This document shows positions 37,133-50,516 of a DNA stretch of 64,000 nucleotides, piece by piece. Every line of letters starts with the position of its first letter. The stretch's first letter is position 1. The translations under genes and the position numbers were made by a program. The DNA comes from Dactylellina haptotyla. Its lineage: Eukaryota > Ascomycota > Orbiliomycetes > Orbiliales > Orbiliaceae. The stretch is taken from positions 496,001 to 560,000 of the forward strand of contig CM062386.1 of NCBI GenBank assembly GCA_031310005.1, given 5' to 3'. The notes under the pieces were generated by a model, which saw only the letters and a program-made list of their open reading frames with translations, had not been told where the DNA came from and ran no database searches.

Positions 37133-40100
37133 TCAAACGTCGACGAGTGTTGGGTTCTTCCTTTCCCACGCTTCTTTGGCCATCCTTTGCAAGGTTTCCA
37201 TCTCTCCGCTATTCGCACACATATCTCTAAACAGTCCGTCTTCGTTCTGCAACAGAGTGTAGGGGTGGTCGTATTCCTTCACCTTGCCGTGATCCAGAAC
37301 CAGAACTCTGTCGTAGTCGACAATAGTATTCAGTCTGTGTGCAATAGTCATGACAGAGCTGGTGTTCCATCCTCGAATTGTCTCCTGAATCTTCGCGTCG
37401 GTTGCGTAGTCGATCGAAGCGGTAGCTTCGTCCATGAGGATAATTTTTGGCTTTCGTAGCAGGGCGCGGGCAAGGCACAATAGTTGTCTTTGACCTTGGG
37501 AAAGGTTATTGCCGGATTCCGTTACTTTAGATGACAAGTCGAGGAATATGTTCTTGTTGACGAGTTGAGTGGTAGTGGTGGTAGCAGGATTGGTGGTTGA
37601 GACGGGCGAGCTGGCTATGTTCGTATCTGCAGCGGGTTCGTCATTCTGTGTGACTGACCCCTCAGACTGAGAGCCTGACGCGATTAGAGTGGCTTGGGAC
37701 GCAGTTTCTTCTCCACCGATCAACTGAACTTCCCGTAGGGCATTGAAAACCTCTTCGTCCGTATGAATACCGAAGGGGTCCAGGTTACTTCGAATGGTTC
37801 CGGTAAACAATGTCGGATCCTGTGGTACCATTGTGATACCTTCTCTCAAATCCTTCAGTCCAATCTTGCTGATGTCGATGTCATCGATCAAGATGCTGCC
37901 TGCTTCGGCTTCTAAAGCACGGAATAATGCCAGCGCTAGAGAAGATTTTCCAGCTCCAGTTCTTCCGACGATACCAACTTTTTCACAAGGCTTCACATCA
38001 AAACTGACTTCCTTTAAAACAAGATCGAGATCGGCGCGGTAGCGGGTGGAATATTTCTGGAAGCTAACAGCGCCTTCTCTTGGCCAGTTCTGAGGGGGTC
38101 GGCTATCCGGGATGATATCATCTGCTTCTTGTTCAATCTCGAGGTATTCCTTGAGACGCTCCACTCTATAAAATCTGTTAGCTTGTTGTCCAATGTGCAT
38201 TTCTACTTCGTTGATATACTTACGAATTCATGTTCTGCTCATTCATAGCGTACAGACGCACCACCCACAGAACATTATCGTTGAAGCTAATCGCATAAGT
38301 CAAAGAAAGACCCGCTAAACCAGCATCAATCTTCCCTACGCTCATAATGACGAAAACGCCAGCAAAAAATGAAACCAAGCTACCTGCAACATCGCATCGC
38401 CATGCGAGCCAGCGATTTGCGACCCACAGGTAGAAGAAAGGTCTGTTGTGTTTATCGACTTTCTCAAGATTGTCTCTTACGAAACGCCTCTCATCACCGT
38501 AAGCTCGAATAGTAGTAATACCCGCCAGCGTTTCACCAAAATGTTGATAAAGAGGGCTTCTTTGAATAGACTCTAAACGTTTGAGGTCCCGCGATGCGCG
38601 GAGATAGAAGGCTCCGATCAACCAATAAATCGCCGTAATAATGATACCAGCAAGCAAAAAACCAGGGGTGATTGCAGTAATCAAAACAACAATCGTGATA
38701 ACATATGCGAGAGAGTGGATCATGCCGAGTGCGACAGGTGCAACTTCTTGATCGACGGCTTCTAGATCCTTGGAGAATCGATTAATTATGCGACCCAGCG
38801 GAGTGGAGTCGAAAAATCTAAACTTCGCCCTCAGGACAGTGTGTAACAAGTGATCATGCATTCTCCTTGATGCCTTCAAACTACCAGCGAAGACAACACC
38901 TTCTCTGATGAGCGATGTGAGGGAGTATAGTAGCCCGAAAAGAGCGTAGATTGTCAGATAGTACATCACATTGACTTTATGTGGCTCGTTTGGTTCATCA
39001 GTCAACATACTCGTGTTTGAAGATTCGAATGCTACTGGGAAATTCCAAGCACAAACGCCAGACGCAGAACAGTAGTTGCTAGATCCCAGAGACCCCAGTC
39101 TACTACCATGTCCGTGATGTGTGGTTATAGACGTCTTTTTGTCTTCGGTTTGATATTGGAGTGACCATTCACGGATCCAAATCGAGGTAGCAAGCGAACC
39201 GAGCTGCTGGAGCAAGATAGCCAGAATAACCATCAACCAGAAGAACCAACCACCCATCATTGTCAGGTACAACTTGTAAACCTTCCAATCGACAGAGCCT
39301 TCGGATTTAGTCTCTTCATTGCTGGAGGCTTCTTCGGCTTTCTTCTGTTTGACATCATCCGCTTTAGCGGTACCGTTCGTGGTATTCAATGATTTAATCT
39401 GACCATCAGCAGTAGCTGTTCCGTTCTCTCCGGTTGCTGCGTCTTTTGCAAGATTTGCGCTAGACCCAACTCGAGAGACATTGGTGGATTGATTTCGGGA
39501 GCTGAACCCTTTGAGAATATCATCTTTGCCCAGAGCGCCAGAAGCAACGACTTCTTCCGGTGTTCCTTGCTTGGCAACCTCGCCACCTTTCATAACAACT
39601 ACCAATTTAGCCCGAGGGATGCAGAGAGCGATGTTATGGGTAACCAAGATGCAAGTACGATGTTGCATCAATGGCCCCATGATACAGTAGTCATAAATCC
39701 ATTTAGCGGTGTGGGAATCAACGGCGCTAAGGCAGTCATCGAGTAAGACGTGCTTCGCGTTAGAATAGAGGGCTCTAGCAAGGGATATTCTCTGCTTCTG
39801 TCCACCGGAAAGCGAGATACCCTTCTCACCAACCTCAGTAGCATCACCTTTGTCAAGAATGGACAGATCTCTCTCTAGAGAACACGCGAAAAGAACAGCC
39901 TTGTACCGTTCTTCGTCATATTTGCTAGCAAATAGAATGTTGTTCTTGATGGTGTCGTTGACCAACCATGCTTGTTGCGCGCAGTATGCAATGCTTTCGA
40001 CATGGCCATTCTCATCGGGGTATAAATCTTCTCGGGAGTGGTAGCCAGGGAGATATACATTTCCTTTCACAAGAGTCATTTCTCCGAGAAGAGCCATAAG

Positions 40101-42576
40101 GAGAGAGGTCTTCCCGGAACCGGTCGGGCCCGCGATGACATTCAGCTGTCCAGGAACGAATTCAACGTTGAGATTCAAGAGTTGAAAGAAAGATGCTCCT
40201 TCAGCCTTGCCAAGGCTGCCCTTGCCACCCCAGGTAAACTGGCCGTTTTTGAAACCAATGAGCGGAGTAAGAGGGTCCTCATTACTATCGGTCGGTTTGA
40301 GCTGTTGGTATTTTTCTGTTTCGTCTTCGCCTAGGAACTCTTGTACACGATCGATGGATACTAAGAACTCATGTTAGCTGGTGAACTTAGTTTTCTGCCA
40401 AGTTATTATCATGACAATACCTTTGCTTTGCAGGACATTAGTAAGCATATCAGTGAACTGGTCCAAGGGGGTACGCAAAACTGCAAAGAGCGATAGGGCG
40501 GTGAAAGCGACTGGTGCACGAAGTTCCTTCTTTTCGACGGTGGTGTAGAGGAGGAACGAGATAAAAGTTATGACGACCGGTGTCGCGTACCACAAACTAG
40601 CTGCAAAACCCCAAAGGATATATCTGTTTCGCAGTTGTCGCAATTCAAGAGTTCGAGGTTCGGATATAACACCTTCGTAACGTTGCTCCCATGCAAAGTA
40701 TTTGATGATGCGCACATTTTGAAGGACTTCATTAGTAGTCTGAATACGCTTGTCGGTGATGCCCATAATCTTGTTTTGAATCCGGCCGAATTGTCGCGAA
40801 ATGGTATAGTTTATTGGAAAGAGCGCAATCATCACACCGATACCAGCGATAGAACTCCACCCCATCACTTGATAGAGTAAGTAAATCGCTACAGTCAGCT
40901 GGACCGGAGTGGCAGCAACGAGGAAATGTAGATAGGCACAAATTTCTGCCACCTTGAAAGAATCCACTGCCATCAAGTTGATAATAGCACCGACATTCGC
41001 TTGCGAATCGTCTTTTTCTTCCTCCGCTTTCTTGGCTTGCTCTTCGTCACCTGCCTTCTTTTTCTTTGACTTTTTATCTTTTTCGGCTTTCGCTTTTTCG
41101 TCCTTCTGCCCTAACGTGCGCTCGACTGCAGATGCTTTCCGTCGAAGTGCCTTAGCATAAATCTCACCGATAATGACAGCTCGAAGTCTAATGCAAATAC
41201 GGCGCCCGATGTAGAGGGAAGCACCGAAACCGCTGGTTTGGATCAATCCGGTAACAAAAAGAAGACTGACGTAAAGCCAGGCAACATTGCGGGGGTATTT
41301 AGTCGGGTTGTCGGTGTATTCCAAGATAACTCTCAGCAGAACCGTAGGCGCGAATGTCAGCAGGGAGTAGAAGAGCGTCCAGGCGAATTGCGCAAACAAC
41401 AGCCCTTTGAAGAACTTGGTCAACCTCCACCAGAGCGATACAGTTTTCTTGGTTTGTCTGTAGCTGTTAAGAACGTTTATGGCAAAATCATCTCTTCTCA
41501 GATTCCAAACTCTCTTCATATCCAGCGGGGCCTTGTATCCATCCCAAATCAACGGATCGATCCAGCTGTAACATGCGAGAGAGAGTAAGCTTGCAAGAGG
41601 TTCATGCGAAGGCTCCAATCCGTCTATAATTTCCTGCTTGACAGCTTTGTTGCCCCTTCTCGTGGTCATGGCGATCATTGCCAGGAAACTGACGAGCGAG
41701 AATTCCGCGATGACTACGGCTCGATTGAGCGAAGGTCGGTCGTATATGAGAACAGTTCGGAATATAACGGTGTAGAGAACGAATTGGGAGAGGTAGATGG
41801 CGGCGGTGTGATCCCACAGAACCGGAAGGGGGTATTGTTTCGTTCTAGGCAAGGAGACACGGAGAGTTGTGAGAATCAGTGTGTAGCTCTAGTTCGAATG
41901 GTTAGTCGCTCGATTTTCTGTACATATGATATGCTGTCGGCGGATTTGCCAATACTCACCCAGACGGCAACTCCAACGAGAGCTGGGAGCTGGCCAAATC
42001 TCCAATCGTCGGCGGTGGGACTCAGATAAGTGGTCATATGAAGCCCAACTTGCGCCATCACGGCGAGCTCCTCCAATGCCACCCACCACACCTCTCCAAC
42101 CGGCCGGTCGATTTTGGTTTCCTGGACCGAAGCCCGGCTCATCGTCCTAGTCAGAGCCAGGTGGTCTTCTGTATCGCCCTCCTCGAATTCATCCTCAGAA
42201 TCAGAGCCTAGCAATTCGGTGCTACTATCGGAGACATCTGTGTCGGAGGTTTCGGAGGCATTGTCGTCGTCGTATGAGCTACGCCGTTGCGTAAAAGGCC
42301 TGGTGAGGTAGTCCTTCCATGTCTGGTGATAAACGTGGGCTGATCCGAAGATCAAAATCAAAAGGGACACACCGACGATTGCTACCGGAAAGAGAACTTG
42401 CAGGTAACTATAAAGCAGGAACAGGCTTCAGTAAGTGTATCTGTCCCATCTGTAGAAGGTCAGAGAGCGGGGGGCGGGTGTACGGACTCTTTTCTGAAGC
42501 ACGTGCTAAAGTTATCGATATCCCACAGCGGGCCGGAACATCTGAGGAAAGGTTCATGACGGTGGTCGTCGGCCAT
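37133..42576 (-). CDS. ABCC/MRP-type ABC transporter
   Basis: Five exons (42576-42488, 42407-41960, 41888-40421, 40360-38224, 38165-37133) give 1724 aa. The tiny first exon encodes the conserved fungal ABCC start (CSGPLWDIDNFSTCF). TMD0 hydrophobic segments follow, interrupted by an acidic cytoplasmic loop (SDSEDEFEEGD). TMD1 precedes NBD1, with Walker A GPTGSGKT at about 746-753 and signature LSGGQKQ. TMD2 leads to NBD2, with Walker A GRTGAGKSS near 1450 and LSQGQRQ near 1600. The order TMD0-TMD1-NBD1-TMD2-NBD2 is the full-length MRP layout of yeast Ybt1/Bpt1/Ycf1 transporters, which move conjugates or bile-acid-like anions, often at the vacuole. A lysine/glutamate-rich insertion (KAEKDKKSKKKKAGDE) lies in TMD1. 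It sits about 9 kb beyond the polyketide cluster among housekeeping genes, so a cluster export role is not implied. Confidence 0.93.
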
Positions 42577-42890
42577 AGCCGATGCAACGAAAATCTGGCT
42601 GCCGTAAGGTCGTTGCATCGCGAGGAAGCCGTTGTCTCTCAAGGAGACTGGCGGAGGCGGAGGGTGCGATATGTGCCGTTGCGATGTGTGAAGTCGGTGA
42701 CGCGGGCCACGATGGAGCGGTTTTCGGGGTTGCGCGGTTGCTCCAACAGAAAAAAAATAGTCGGAATGGTCTCGGCTCTGTTTCAAACAGATTTGCGAGC
42801 AGAGGCGGTTTATTGCATGTAGGATGACCTCATCCGCAGATGCACCACCGACAAACCGCAGGAGAATGTCCGGAATACGGATCAGAGAGG

Positions 42891-42916
42891 AACGAACGAA
42901 CGAACGAACGAACGAA
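42891..42916. repeat. (AACG)6 microsatellite
   Basis: Six and a half perfect AACG units upstream of the ABC transporter start, about 315 bp away. Confidence 0.9.
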
Positions 42917-45900
42917 ATAAATAATCGGACAAGAGATGATACGCTTTCTCGGCGGACAGACGAGATCTCGTCGAGGATGCGCTCGCGTTGGTTCTTATAG
43001 AATCGCGCCCGTCCAACGGTCGTGCACATTCCCAGCGGCCCAAACTAATCAAAAGCGGGTGTTTTCTAGGCTCTGAGCTTTTGATGAATCACAGAAACTG
43101 CAAATTCGAGCAGGTCGCAACGGCCGAGTCTCGAAACGGTGCAGATTGGCCGTCCGTTGACCAGCTTCCAACCCTGTCACAGGGTGCATATCTGCATGGG
43201 CGGACATCGGTTCCCTCGAGCCAAGCGGCGCTCATCGACGGAATGGCGGGTCCAAGACACACGCTTAACGGGCCACCAGTCTGGTCCAGTGACCGAGCAC
43301 GCATCAAAAGAGGTCTCCCAGAAACACGCGGGACGGTTTGACGATAAGACGGGGGGGCTTGGCCGTGATAGCAACACGGAGCTTGAGGACGTTTAGTTGT
43401 CAGTGCGACATCGCCACAACCACAATCAAAGGCTGCAGGCTAGAATACGCAAGACAGAGTCGTGTGCGGCAAGATTTGTAGACTGAGGATCCATCTTCGC
43501 GTCTGCACCGTGACGTTGGATTAGGATCGTGTTGAACTAAGCATGGGTGCTAGTTGAAGCCTGGCCCGGCCCTCTGTTCGGCCGATTCTTCAGACCCCTC
43601 TATCAAAAATCTTCGTCGATACTGTATAATTTGTCCTCAATCGAAGAGTTTACCCGCGATCAGCGTATCGAATAAACCCAATGTAAATGCAGAGTCCATC
43701 AATTTGAGTCAGAGGAACGCAAAGAATTCCATCGATACTTTTAATGTACGACCATTCTCCGTAATTTCAATCAACATTGCAACTGCCGCGACCGTTACAC
43801 CTTCTCACTTGGAGTACCCCATCACTAATCTCGGGGCCTTCCATTGACTCAACCGTGTAGTTCTTTCCCCATTTGCACATTCCACATCTACACTAGCTTA
43901 GTCAGCCACCCGTGGTTCTAGGGGTCTTGAAAACAATTAATTTCTATGGAACTTTACGTTATGGTGTTGAGGGAACGAGGTCTATCCGCTATGGATCAGC
44001 CATCACTCGTGTCGAAAAGGGCAGGTGTGGAAATCACAAACCATGATATCCGCAACTTCGACAACCTCAAGGATGCACAATCCTATTATGAGTCCGACTT
44101 TTGCCTCTCCCCACAGAACAAACATGGATGTGAAAATTGCTCATCTATAACAAACGAAAGAGTATCTTCTCGAACAATCTTACTCCCTGTCGCAATGGCA
44201 ACCGTGTATACGTATATGGAGCCGCCTAAATATACTACTGTCAAATCTAACTTTAGATATCGCTAAATGGGGTTGTACGCAATCGTGCTCTTTTTCTTCT
44301 GGCTAGCGGAAACTACTCCAGTTAATGATGCCTGCCGAACATTACTTTGAACAGAAGATAAGCAGTCTCTCTCACAGATTCTGCTGCATTCCGTCCCTGC
44401 TGTTATCGATCACAGCAGGCTCTCAATGCTCTAAGGCCAAATCTTTGTCTGAGGCTATCGGAAACTGGCTGCAGTGTTGAAATCAAGAGGTAACAAAAAT
44501 CGCATGCAAAAAAAATTATACCTAATACTAGACTACCATGTTTTCCGTCCAATCTTTGCGGAATATATTCAAGGCTAGCCATTTTATAGCCAACAATAGT
44601 CTCGATCCCAGACGCTGGTGTTGCCCAGTTGTAACAAGAGGTTCGCGGGGAATTCGGGATATTTCAACACAAGCGAAAACTGTTGGCCTTCTCGCCTTGA
44701 GATCGCGAGAAGAAAACCCAACACACGAACACTTTAGCCTATCTCTACAGCAGGACAGCGATATCGATATGGAACAATCGAACGTCTATATAGTCAAGTG
44801 TTTTCTTCAGGGAACCAAGCACACTGCATCCTGCATATGTACGCAAAAGCACATGTCTGTCCGTTCGTTGGAGCCTTCGCGATAAAGGGACGTTATCGGC
44901 CCAAGATCTTAGATCTCAATGTGGCACTCTTTGGAACCGAGAAAGAAATAAAGAAAAAAGCGGGGCATCAAATCGGACTTCAACCTTTCGACTCAGTCTG
45001 CATTCTAACGGGCGACGATCAGCGGCCGAGACTGCCAGGGGCAAAGGGGGGAGCGGTTCTGGGCCCACGTGGTGTCGAGATTCGCTAAACAAAAGATTGC
45101 GAAGGGGATGTTGACATGTTAATCAAAAGAAATATCAATTTCCATCAGTTCTGATTTCAGACCGGCTGCATGTTGAAACCCTTCAGTAGAATTTTATTTT
45201 CATGGCTGGGAAGAGGTGCATTTGATGCCACAGGGGCAAGTTGACAGGTACACGCCGCATATGCGTCTATAGCATTTATAGAAGTTCGAAAGAAAGGCTT
45301 TGAAGATTCAAAAACAAGATTTCTGTTGCACGAGATTTTAACCGGCATATCAACACAAACCGGCAATGTTACACAAGTAAATCTGAAGAGCAACAACTCA
45401 CAACGACAGGAGTTCAACATCCGATTACACAAACTCTCAGCCTTCGAACGATATTTTATCCAAGAAATCGGATAATCTTGTATTTCACCTGATGATGTTC
45501 CTGATGGCAACTTCCCGGATCAATTCCATTTTGCGTGGGGATGAAGTTCTTCTCTTCACCCCACGCACCCCCGTACCAAGCCCAAGTTAGGTAAGCCAAG
45601 ATTGGTCGAGTCAAGACCTCGTGGGTGCGAGAAGCAAATCTACTGGTTGCCCGCAATCCCCCACCAAATAAGGGTCGGAAAACCAGGTCAGTCAGTTTCA
45701 GGAGGGTAAGCGACAAACATCCATTGTAACAATTCATTCAGAGGCTCAAAGTCTTTTTTCCGTGTATTCGCTCCTTCTGTCGCACACAATGCGCGTCTTG
45801 TGTTTCTCCCTCGGCCTTCTAACTCCTGTCTATCTCCTTTGCAGGTTTCTTGACCTTGCTTGATGTATCAATGATATGCATATAGCAAAATCCAATCCAG

Positions 45901-46060
45901 CTCTGTGCATATCTTATCTCAATGCTGTACGGAGTAGATAAATGAATTAAAACTGCGATCCTTCATCATATACGCGCGCTTTCCCTTAAATGTTTTGCAA
46001 TCCTGTTTGTGAAGCAGGAGGCGTTGCAGCTGTAGTCATATGAATGAAATGCGAATCCTC

Positions 46061-46097
46061 AAGCCTGCAAGCCTGCAAGCCTGCAAGCCTGCAAGCC
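46061..46097. repeat. tandem 8-mer repeat (AAGCCTGC)
   Basis: Four perfect copies plus five bases of a fifth. It lies about 860 bp upstream of the protease-like gene. Confidence 0.9.
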
Positions 46098-46955
46098 ATG
46101 GCCGACGGAACCCCGTTGTGAGGCACATTTCATATCCCAAGGAAAAACCCAAGAAACCCAAATTCCTCAACCGCGTCCTGGCGGCTCCACGCGCAGAAAT
46201 CCGAGAACCTTGAAGTCTCCAGATCCTCCAATGAAGATGCTCAACAGATGTCACGACCTTGTTGGAACAACCTGCTGAGGTTGACCCGAATTTCTTGGAG
46301 CCCGGCAATGCGGTGAGGACCCACCACACCGTTAGTGTGGATGTTGCTTTTATGCGAGACCCTCCTGGCCCGTAGCCGTAGGTCACGGCAAAATCACCCA
46401 AGACTTCTCTTTAATAATGGGATGCACATAAATATATATTTTTTTCTGCCCGCTTGATGCACGCGAACTACATGCAGCTTGGTACCCACAGGCCATTTGC
46501 TCAAAGCGGTCTCGAACCGTAATAATTTCCCACCGATATTGCATGCATTACAGCCGTACAGCAATTTTGGATGTGAGTGTGTACGAGGTTGCTGGTGTGC
46601 TTTTTCCAGCCTTTCGGAACCGTCCCTCTGTGTAATTCCGTCGATGAATCGGACCCTGGTGTCTTGGGAGGAGTGAATAAAAGCAAGGCGCTACCCTCCC
46701 TTCCCTTTTTTTTCCTTTTCAAAGGCTCGTGAGAAGGGTATCATATCTGCGAGTATGCTATTTATCGATAAATCCCGATTACTACCCTTCGCAGGGTAAA
46801 TTTCTCGACTTGCGAATTAAGCTCCGGATCTAACAGTTATTTTCTGTGAAGAGAAGGAATAAGGAAATAAAGACCAACTTCTTAATCGATATATACCTAC
46901 GTCGGCGCAACAAGTCGGGAAGAGCCTCTCGGGACGGGGCTTACAAAAATATCCG

Positions 46956-49271
46956 ATGCACACAATATTATCGACAAATTTATTTACGGTGCTGCTGTTA
47001 GCGGCCGAGGCTCTTGCAGCGGGACATGTTCACCTCGAATTGAAGAACTCGGTATCAGCACGGTCGTCATCGAGCCTAGAAAAGAGAGACTTCGAAGAAA
47101 CCGAAATATTTCGTGTAAGTACAGGTTCTGAGGTTTTGGCGAATCAATTGCGCAAGAGCCATCAGAATCGGAAGGTGGGCTAATCCGATTCCATGTTCTT
47201 TCGACAGAACCCCAGCACTCCCTGGTACTACGTCGAAGTATTAGCTGGTAAGACCAGGATTGATACCACAAAACAACACAAGCAATGGATATTGACATGT
47301 CGGGATCTAGGAAATCCACCTCAAGAACTCAAGCTGCGACTAGAAGGACGAGGTTCAACATGGGTCCCGTGGCTTCCGAGGATAGATGATCTCAGTGATT
47401 GTTCGAGGCGGTATCCGTCTGAAGACTTTGGTTCCATGTGTAAATACGCCAATATCTCCGGGTTATGTAAGTATTCGGTCACTATGCGATTTCAATAGGA
47501 AATTTTCAGAAAACGGAAATGGAAGATACTGACATAGCTAAAGATGATACTCAGCTTTCGAATACCTTTGCGAATATTACGAATAGCCCCACTCTCTCCA
47601 TTAATGATACTACTTCGGAGGTAACCAAATACACCACACTCATGATAGAAGCCCCAGAAAATCCTAACATTCAAATGCAAATACAGACACGAGGAGTGTT
47701 TGCCAGGGACGATTTCCAATTGAACCAGCTGACTGTGTCGAATTTCACTTTCGGTCTGGCCTTTAACTTCCAAACGTCTCCTGCGTTGGGCGTCGGGATT
47801 CCAGAAGACCGTGCAGCATACCCTTACGATTCATACCTACAGCTGTTACAATCCCAAGGCACGATTAATTCACTAGTTTACAGTCTCTACCTAGGGGACC
47901 TGCGCTCTGTTGGCGATATATACTTTGGCGCAATAGATCAAACTAAGTTTGTGGGCGATCTCCAAAGATTCAGCAATGTCGGCAATAATGGAATGGAGAG
48001 TCATATTCCCGTCGGCGGAGTATGGTGGTCTTACAAGAACTCATCAATTACTTCATTGATAACACCAAATCGAGATGAAGGAAAATATGCAGCCATCGGC
48101 CAGGTTTCATTTGGTGCCACGTGAGTGATTGAAGGTTTTCTGTGCTCGTTCTGAGAAATTCAATTCTAACAAACGGTTTATTGGGTGACATAGATCCCTC
48201 GGTGTGCCTAAATCGATTTTCGATTCTATTAAATGGAGGTTCCCACTGCAAGAAAATAGCGGCATTTGGTGGTTAGATTGCAGCGCCAATATTGATATCG
48301 GATCGCTCAACTTCGCCATATCGGACCGCCTTTATAACATTTCATCCCGACAGCTTTTTTCAAACGAAAACTGGGACGGAAACAAATGCCAAAGATTTTT
48401 AGCAATCGACGTGCTGGACGAAGATGCCTCAGATACGACCGGTAGAATGACACCGGTATTTTTGCTAGGCGATCCGTTCCTAAGGTAGGTCTACAAGATT
48501 TAGAATCAGATGCCAATTCCTCAACTATCAAAAACGAAAATTTAAGACATAGGCACAAGGAGCTAACAATTTCCCTTTTTTTTCTCCAGAGGTGCCTACG
48601 CTGTTTTCGATTTCACCAACAAGCAAACTCTCCTGGCGCCAGCTTTTTTGAACGCTACCGGCTCTTCAGTCGTCATAGTCGGCGCAAACGACGGGGTAGT
48701 CCAGGGCACCGGGCATAAACTCACATCTTTCTACCGAACGCTCCCCCCAATCATAGACTTAGATAGCGTGGCGCCAGGAACACCCACACAACCCGCCAGC
48801 GATCCTTCCCAGTCCAAAGCCATCATCGCGGGTGGTACACTCGGCGGAATTGTCGTCCTGATCCTAATGTTAGGCGCGGTGTATGCTATCCGTCCGCGCA
48901 GCCAGCGTACCCGCGATTTCAAAACCTGGTTCACCTTCACCAAACCTCGAAAGTCTAGCCCAGAACCTACGATTGCATACCCACCCAGCAGTCACAGCAA
49001 CCGATACTACGGCACGAGAATCCAGCCTCGAAGCCATGCCCCTGACCTGCCAGAGCCAGTTCACCCTGATAGCTCTGCAGGAGAACTTGTCAACAATAAT
49101 GATATCACACCTGTGAACGGAACCGCGGACCAATCATACTATGCCAGCACCGCCTACCGGCCGGCAAGGCTGTCGAATGTGGAGGAGGCGATGGAAATGG
49201 CGGCACCGAACCCGTCGTCGTCGAGATACCAGCACCCGCAGTTTGATCAACAAGCGAATCGGTATGCATAA
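46956..49271 (+). CDS. membrane-anchored aspartyl-protease-like protein lacking both catalytic Asp
   Basis: Six exons (46956-47114, 47208-47247, 47311-47466, 47538-48120, 48194-48484, 48590-49271) give 583 aa. An N-terminal hydrophobic stretch (LLLAAEALA) is a signal peptide. The pepsin-fold landmarks are recognisable: WYYVEVLAGNPPQ, then LRLEGRGSTWVP where L-DTG-SS-WV is expected, a LGVGIPE flap-like region, SLGVPKSIFDSI after the second site, and FLLGDPFLRGAYAVFD near the end. The first DTG is EGR (residues 78-80) and the second is SFG (256-258), so it should be proteolytically dead. A membrane helix (about 434-457) and a tail of about 126 residues follow. Many N-glycosylation sites suggest a cell-surface protein. 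A binding or sensing role is inference only. Confidence 0.88.
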
Positions 49272-50516
49272 AGATCCGTAGATTGTTTTTTTGTTTTTTC
49301 TTTTGTCTGCATGAAGGGCTTACCAAAGTCATGGATTTTGTGCGTCTTTTGGTTGAAAAACTTTTAGATATCCAACGAACAAGTATGATGGAAATTATAT
49401 CCGTATTAATTCTTAATCTGGGGGAGTTGTGGATGGTATACGAGTTCTTTTTCGATTCTTCTATTATTTTTAGCGATGGGGCATTTCTTCTTCTGGTATT
49501 ATTCACGGTATGGCATGGGTATCTAGGAGGACTTCATCTTCAACCTTCTGATCCGTCAGCGGTTCTTTTTTTTTTCACTATGTTTTGTTTATTTCCCGGT
49601 GCTACCGCATTGGAGGCCGCATGGTCTCGGCATTGCATAAACTCGCGATTACGGTCAACTCAACTACATTTTGCCTTCCAGATTGGATAGCAAGCTTTTG
49701 GTTTGGATCTGCGTCAGTATCCCGCCTCAAATGTTTTTTTATGATTTCTTCCTTTGTTGTACTTCCCTCTCGTCCCTTTCTGAGAATGCAATGCAAGGGC
49801 TGTAAAAATTAAACGGTAAAACCAAAATGCTGGGAATGTTTAAATCACGAAGCGATAGAAAATTTGGTTTCTCTTGTACTATAATCTGAGTATAACATGT
49901 TGAAAATCCAAACTTTTTTTTCTACTGTTGAGTTTCTCAGATTGGGGTAACTATAGCTAGTTAGTATGATCAAACTCGCTGAGCTTTTGGCACCAGTCTA
50001 CTACCACTATAAATTAGTATTTAGACGTGGACTTTATGTCATGTCCAAAATCCGAAACCTTAGTGAGATCGAGCAGGGGCATCTTTCCAAGGGATCAGTT
50101 GGCATATTCTTTTAGCGTGCCCAATAGCGGGTCACTTGTTGTGGATCTGATGGGTCCATGTCGGACAATCTAGAAATGGCAAAAAAAGTAAAAGTACACG
50201 ACATCGGCGATCAACCTTGGTATCTAACCCTGGCAGACAATATACCAATAGCCTATATATGTACATGTACCGTTCGCTAACACTTTCGGGCTTTTTGACG
50301 TAAAAATCACTCTCTGGAGGTATTTGCAATATGAGCGTCAATTCGGATGAGCGTTTTTTACTGCTTAGATATTATGCATCGGTGATCTCCATATCGGGAA
50401 TACGGAACCCTTGGGGACATATATCGGAAACCGTTTCCTTCTCCACATGGGCCCATCTGTATTCCAAGCTCGTCCATAACAAAATATATGTGTCTTTCGC
50501 TATCTGTTTATCTGCG
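49272..50516. other. convergent spacer between protease-like gene and Orc2
   Basis: Presumably 3' untranslated regions. Open frames around 49.3-49.8 kb have no recognised motif and overlap each other on both strands. No gene supported. Confidence 0.5.

Larger units (their letters stand above)
42577..46955. other. 4.4-kb gene-poor interval
   Basis: Contains the ABC transporter promoter at the left and the protease-like gene promoter at the right. Frames at 43.9-44.3 kb and 44.5-45.1 kb are open for 100-115 codons but show no motif and no convincing exon partners. Two simple repeats are listed separately. I cannot exclude a small multi-exon gene or a long non-coding RNA. Confidence 0.45.

Noticed and set aside
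37133-42576. ABC transporter as the efflux pump of the polyketide cluster
   Set aside because: It lies about 9 kb beyond the cluster, separated by two housekeeping genes, and is a conserved full-length MRP type; nothing links it to the cluster.
44538-45088. Possible small plus-strand gene with a mitochondrial-like N-terminus
   Set aside because: Two overlapping frames of about 100 codons without recognisable motif; no splice arrangement gave a convincing protein.
46036-46401. 121-codon minus-strand frame
   Set aside because: It runs through the AAGCCTGC tandem repeat, has no motif and no exon partners.
47467-47509. 43-nt intron in the protease-like gene ending at TTTTCAG
   Set aside because: Using that acceptor creates a stop codon at the junction; the acceptor at 47537 gives a 71-nt intron and preserves the frame.
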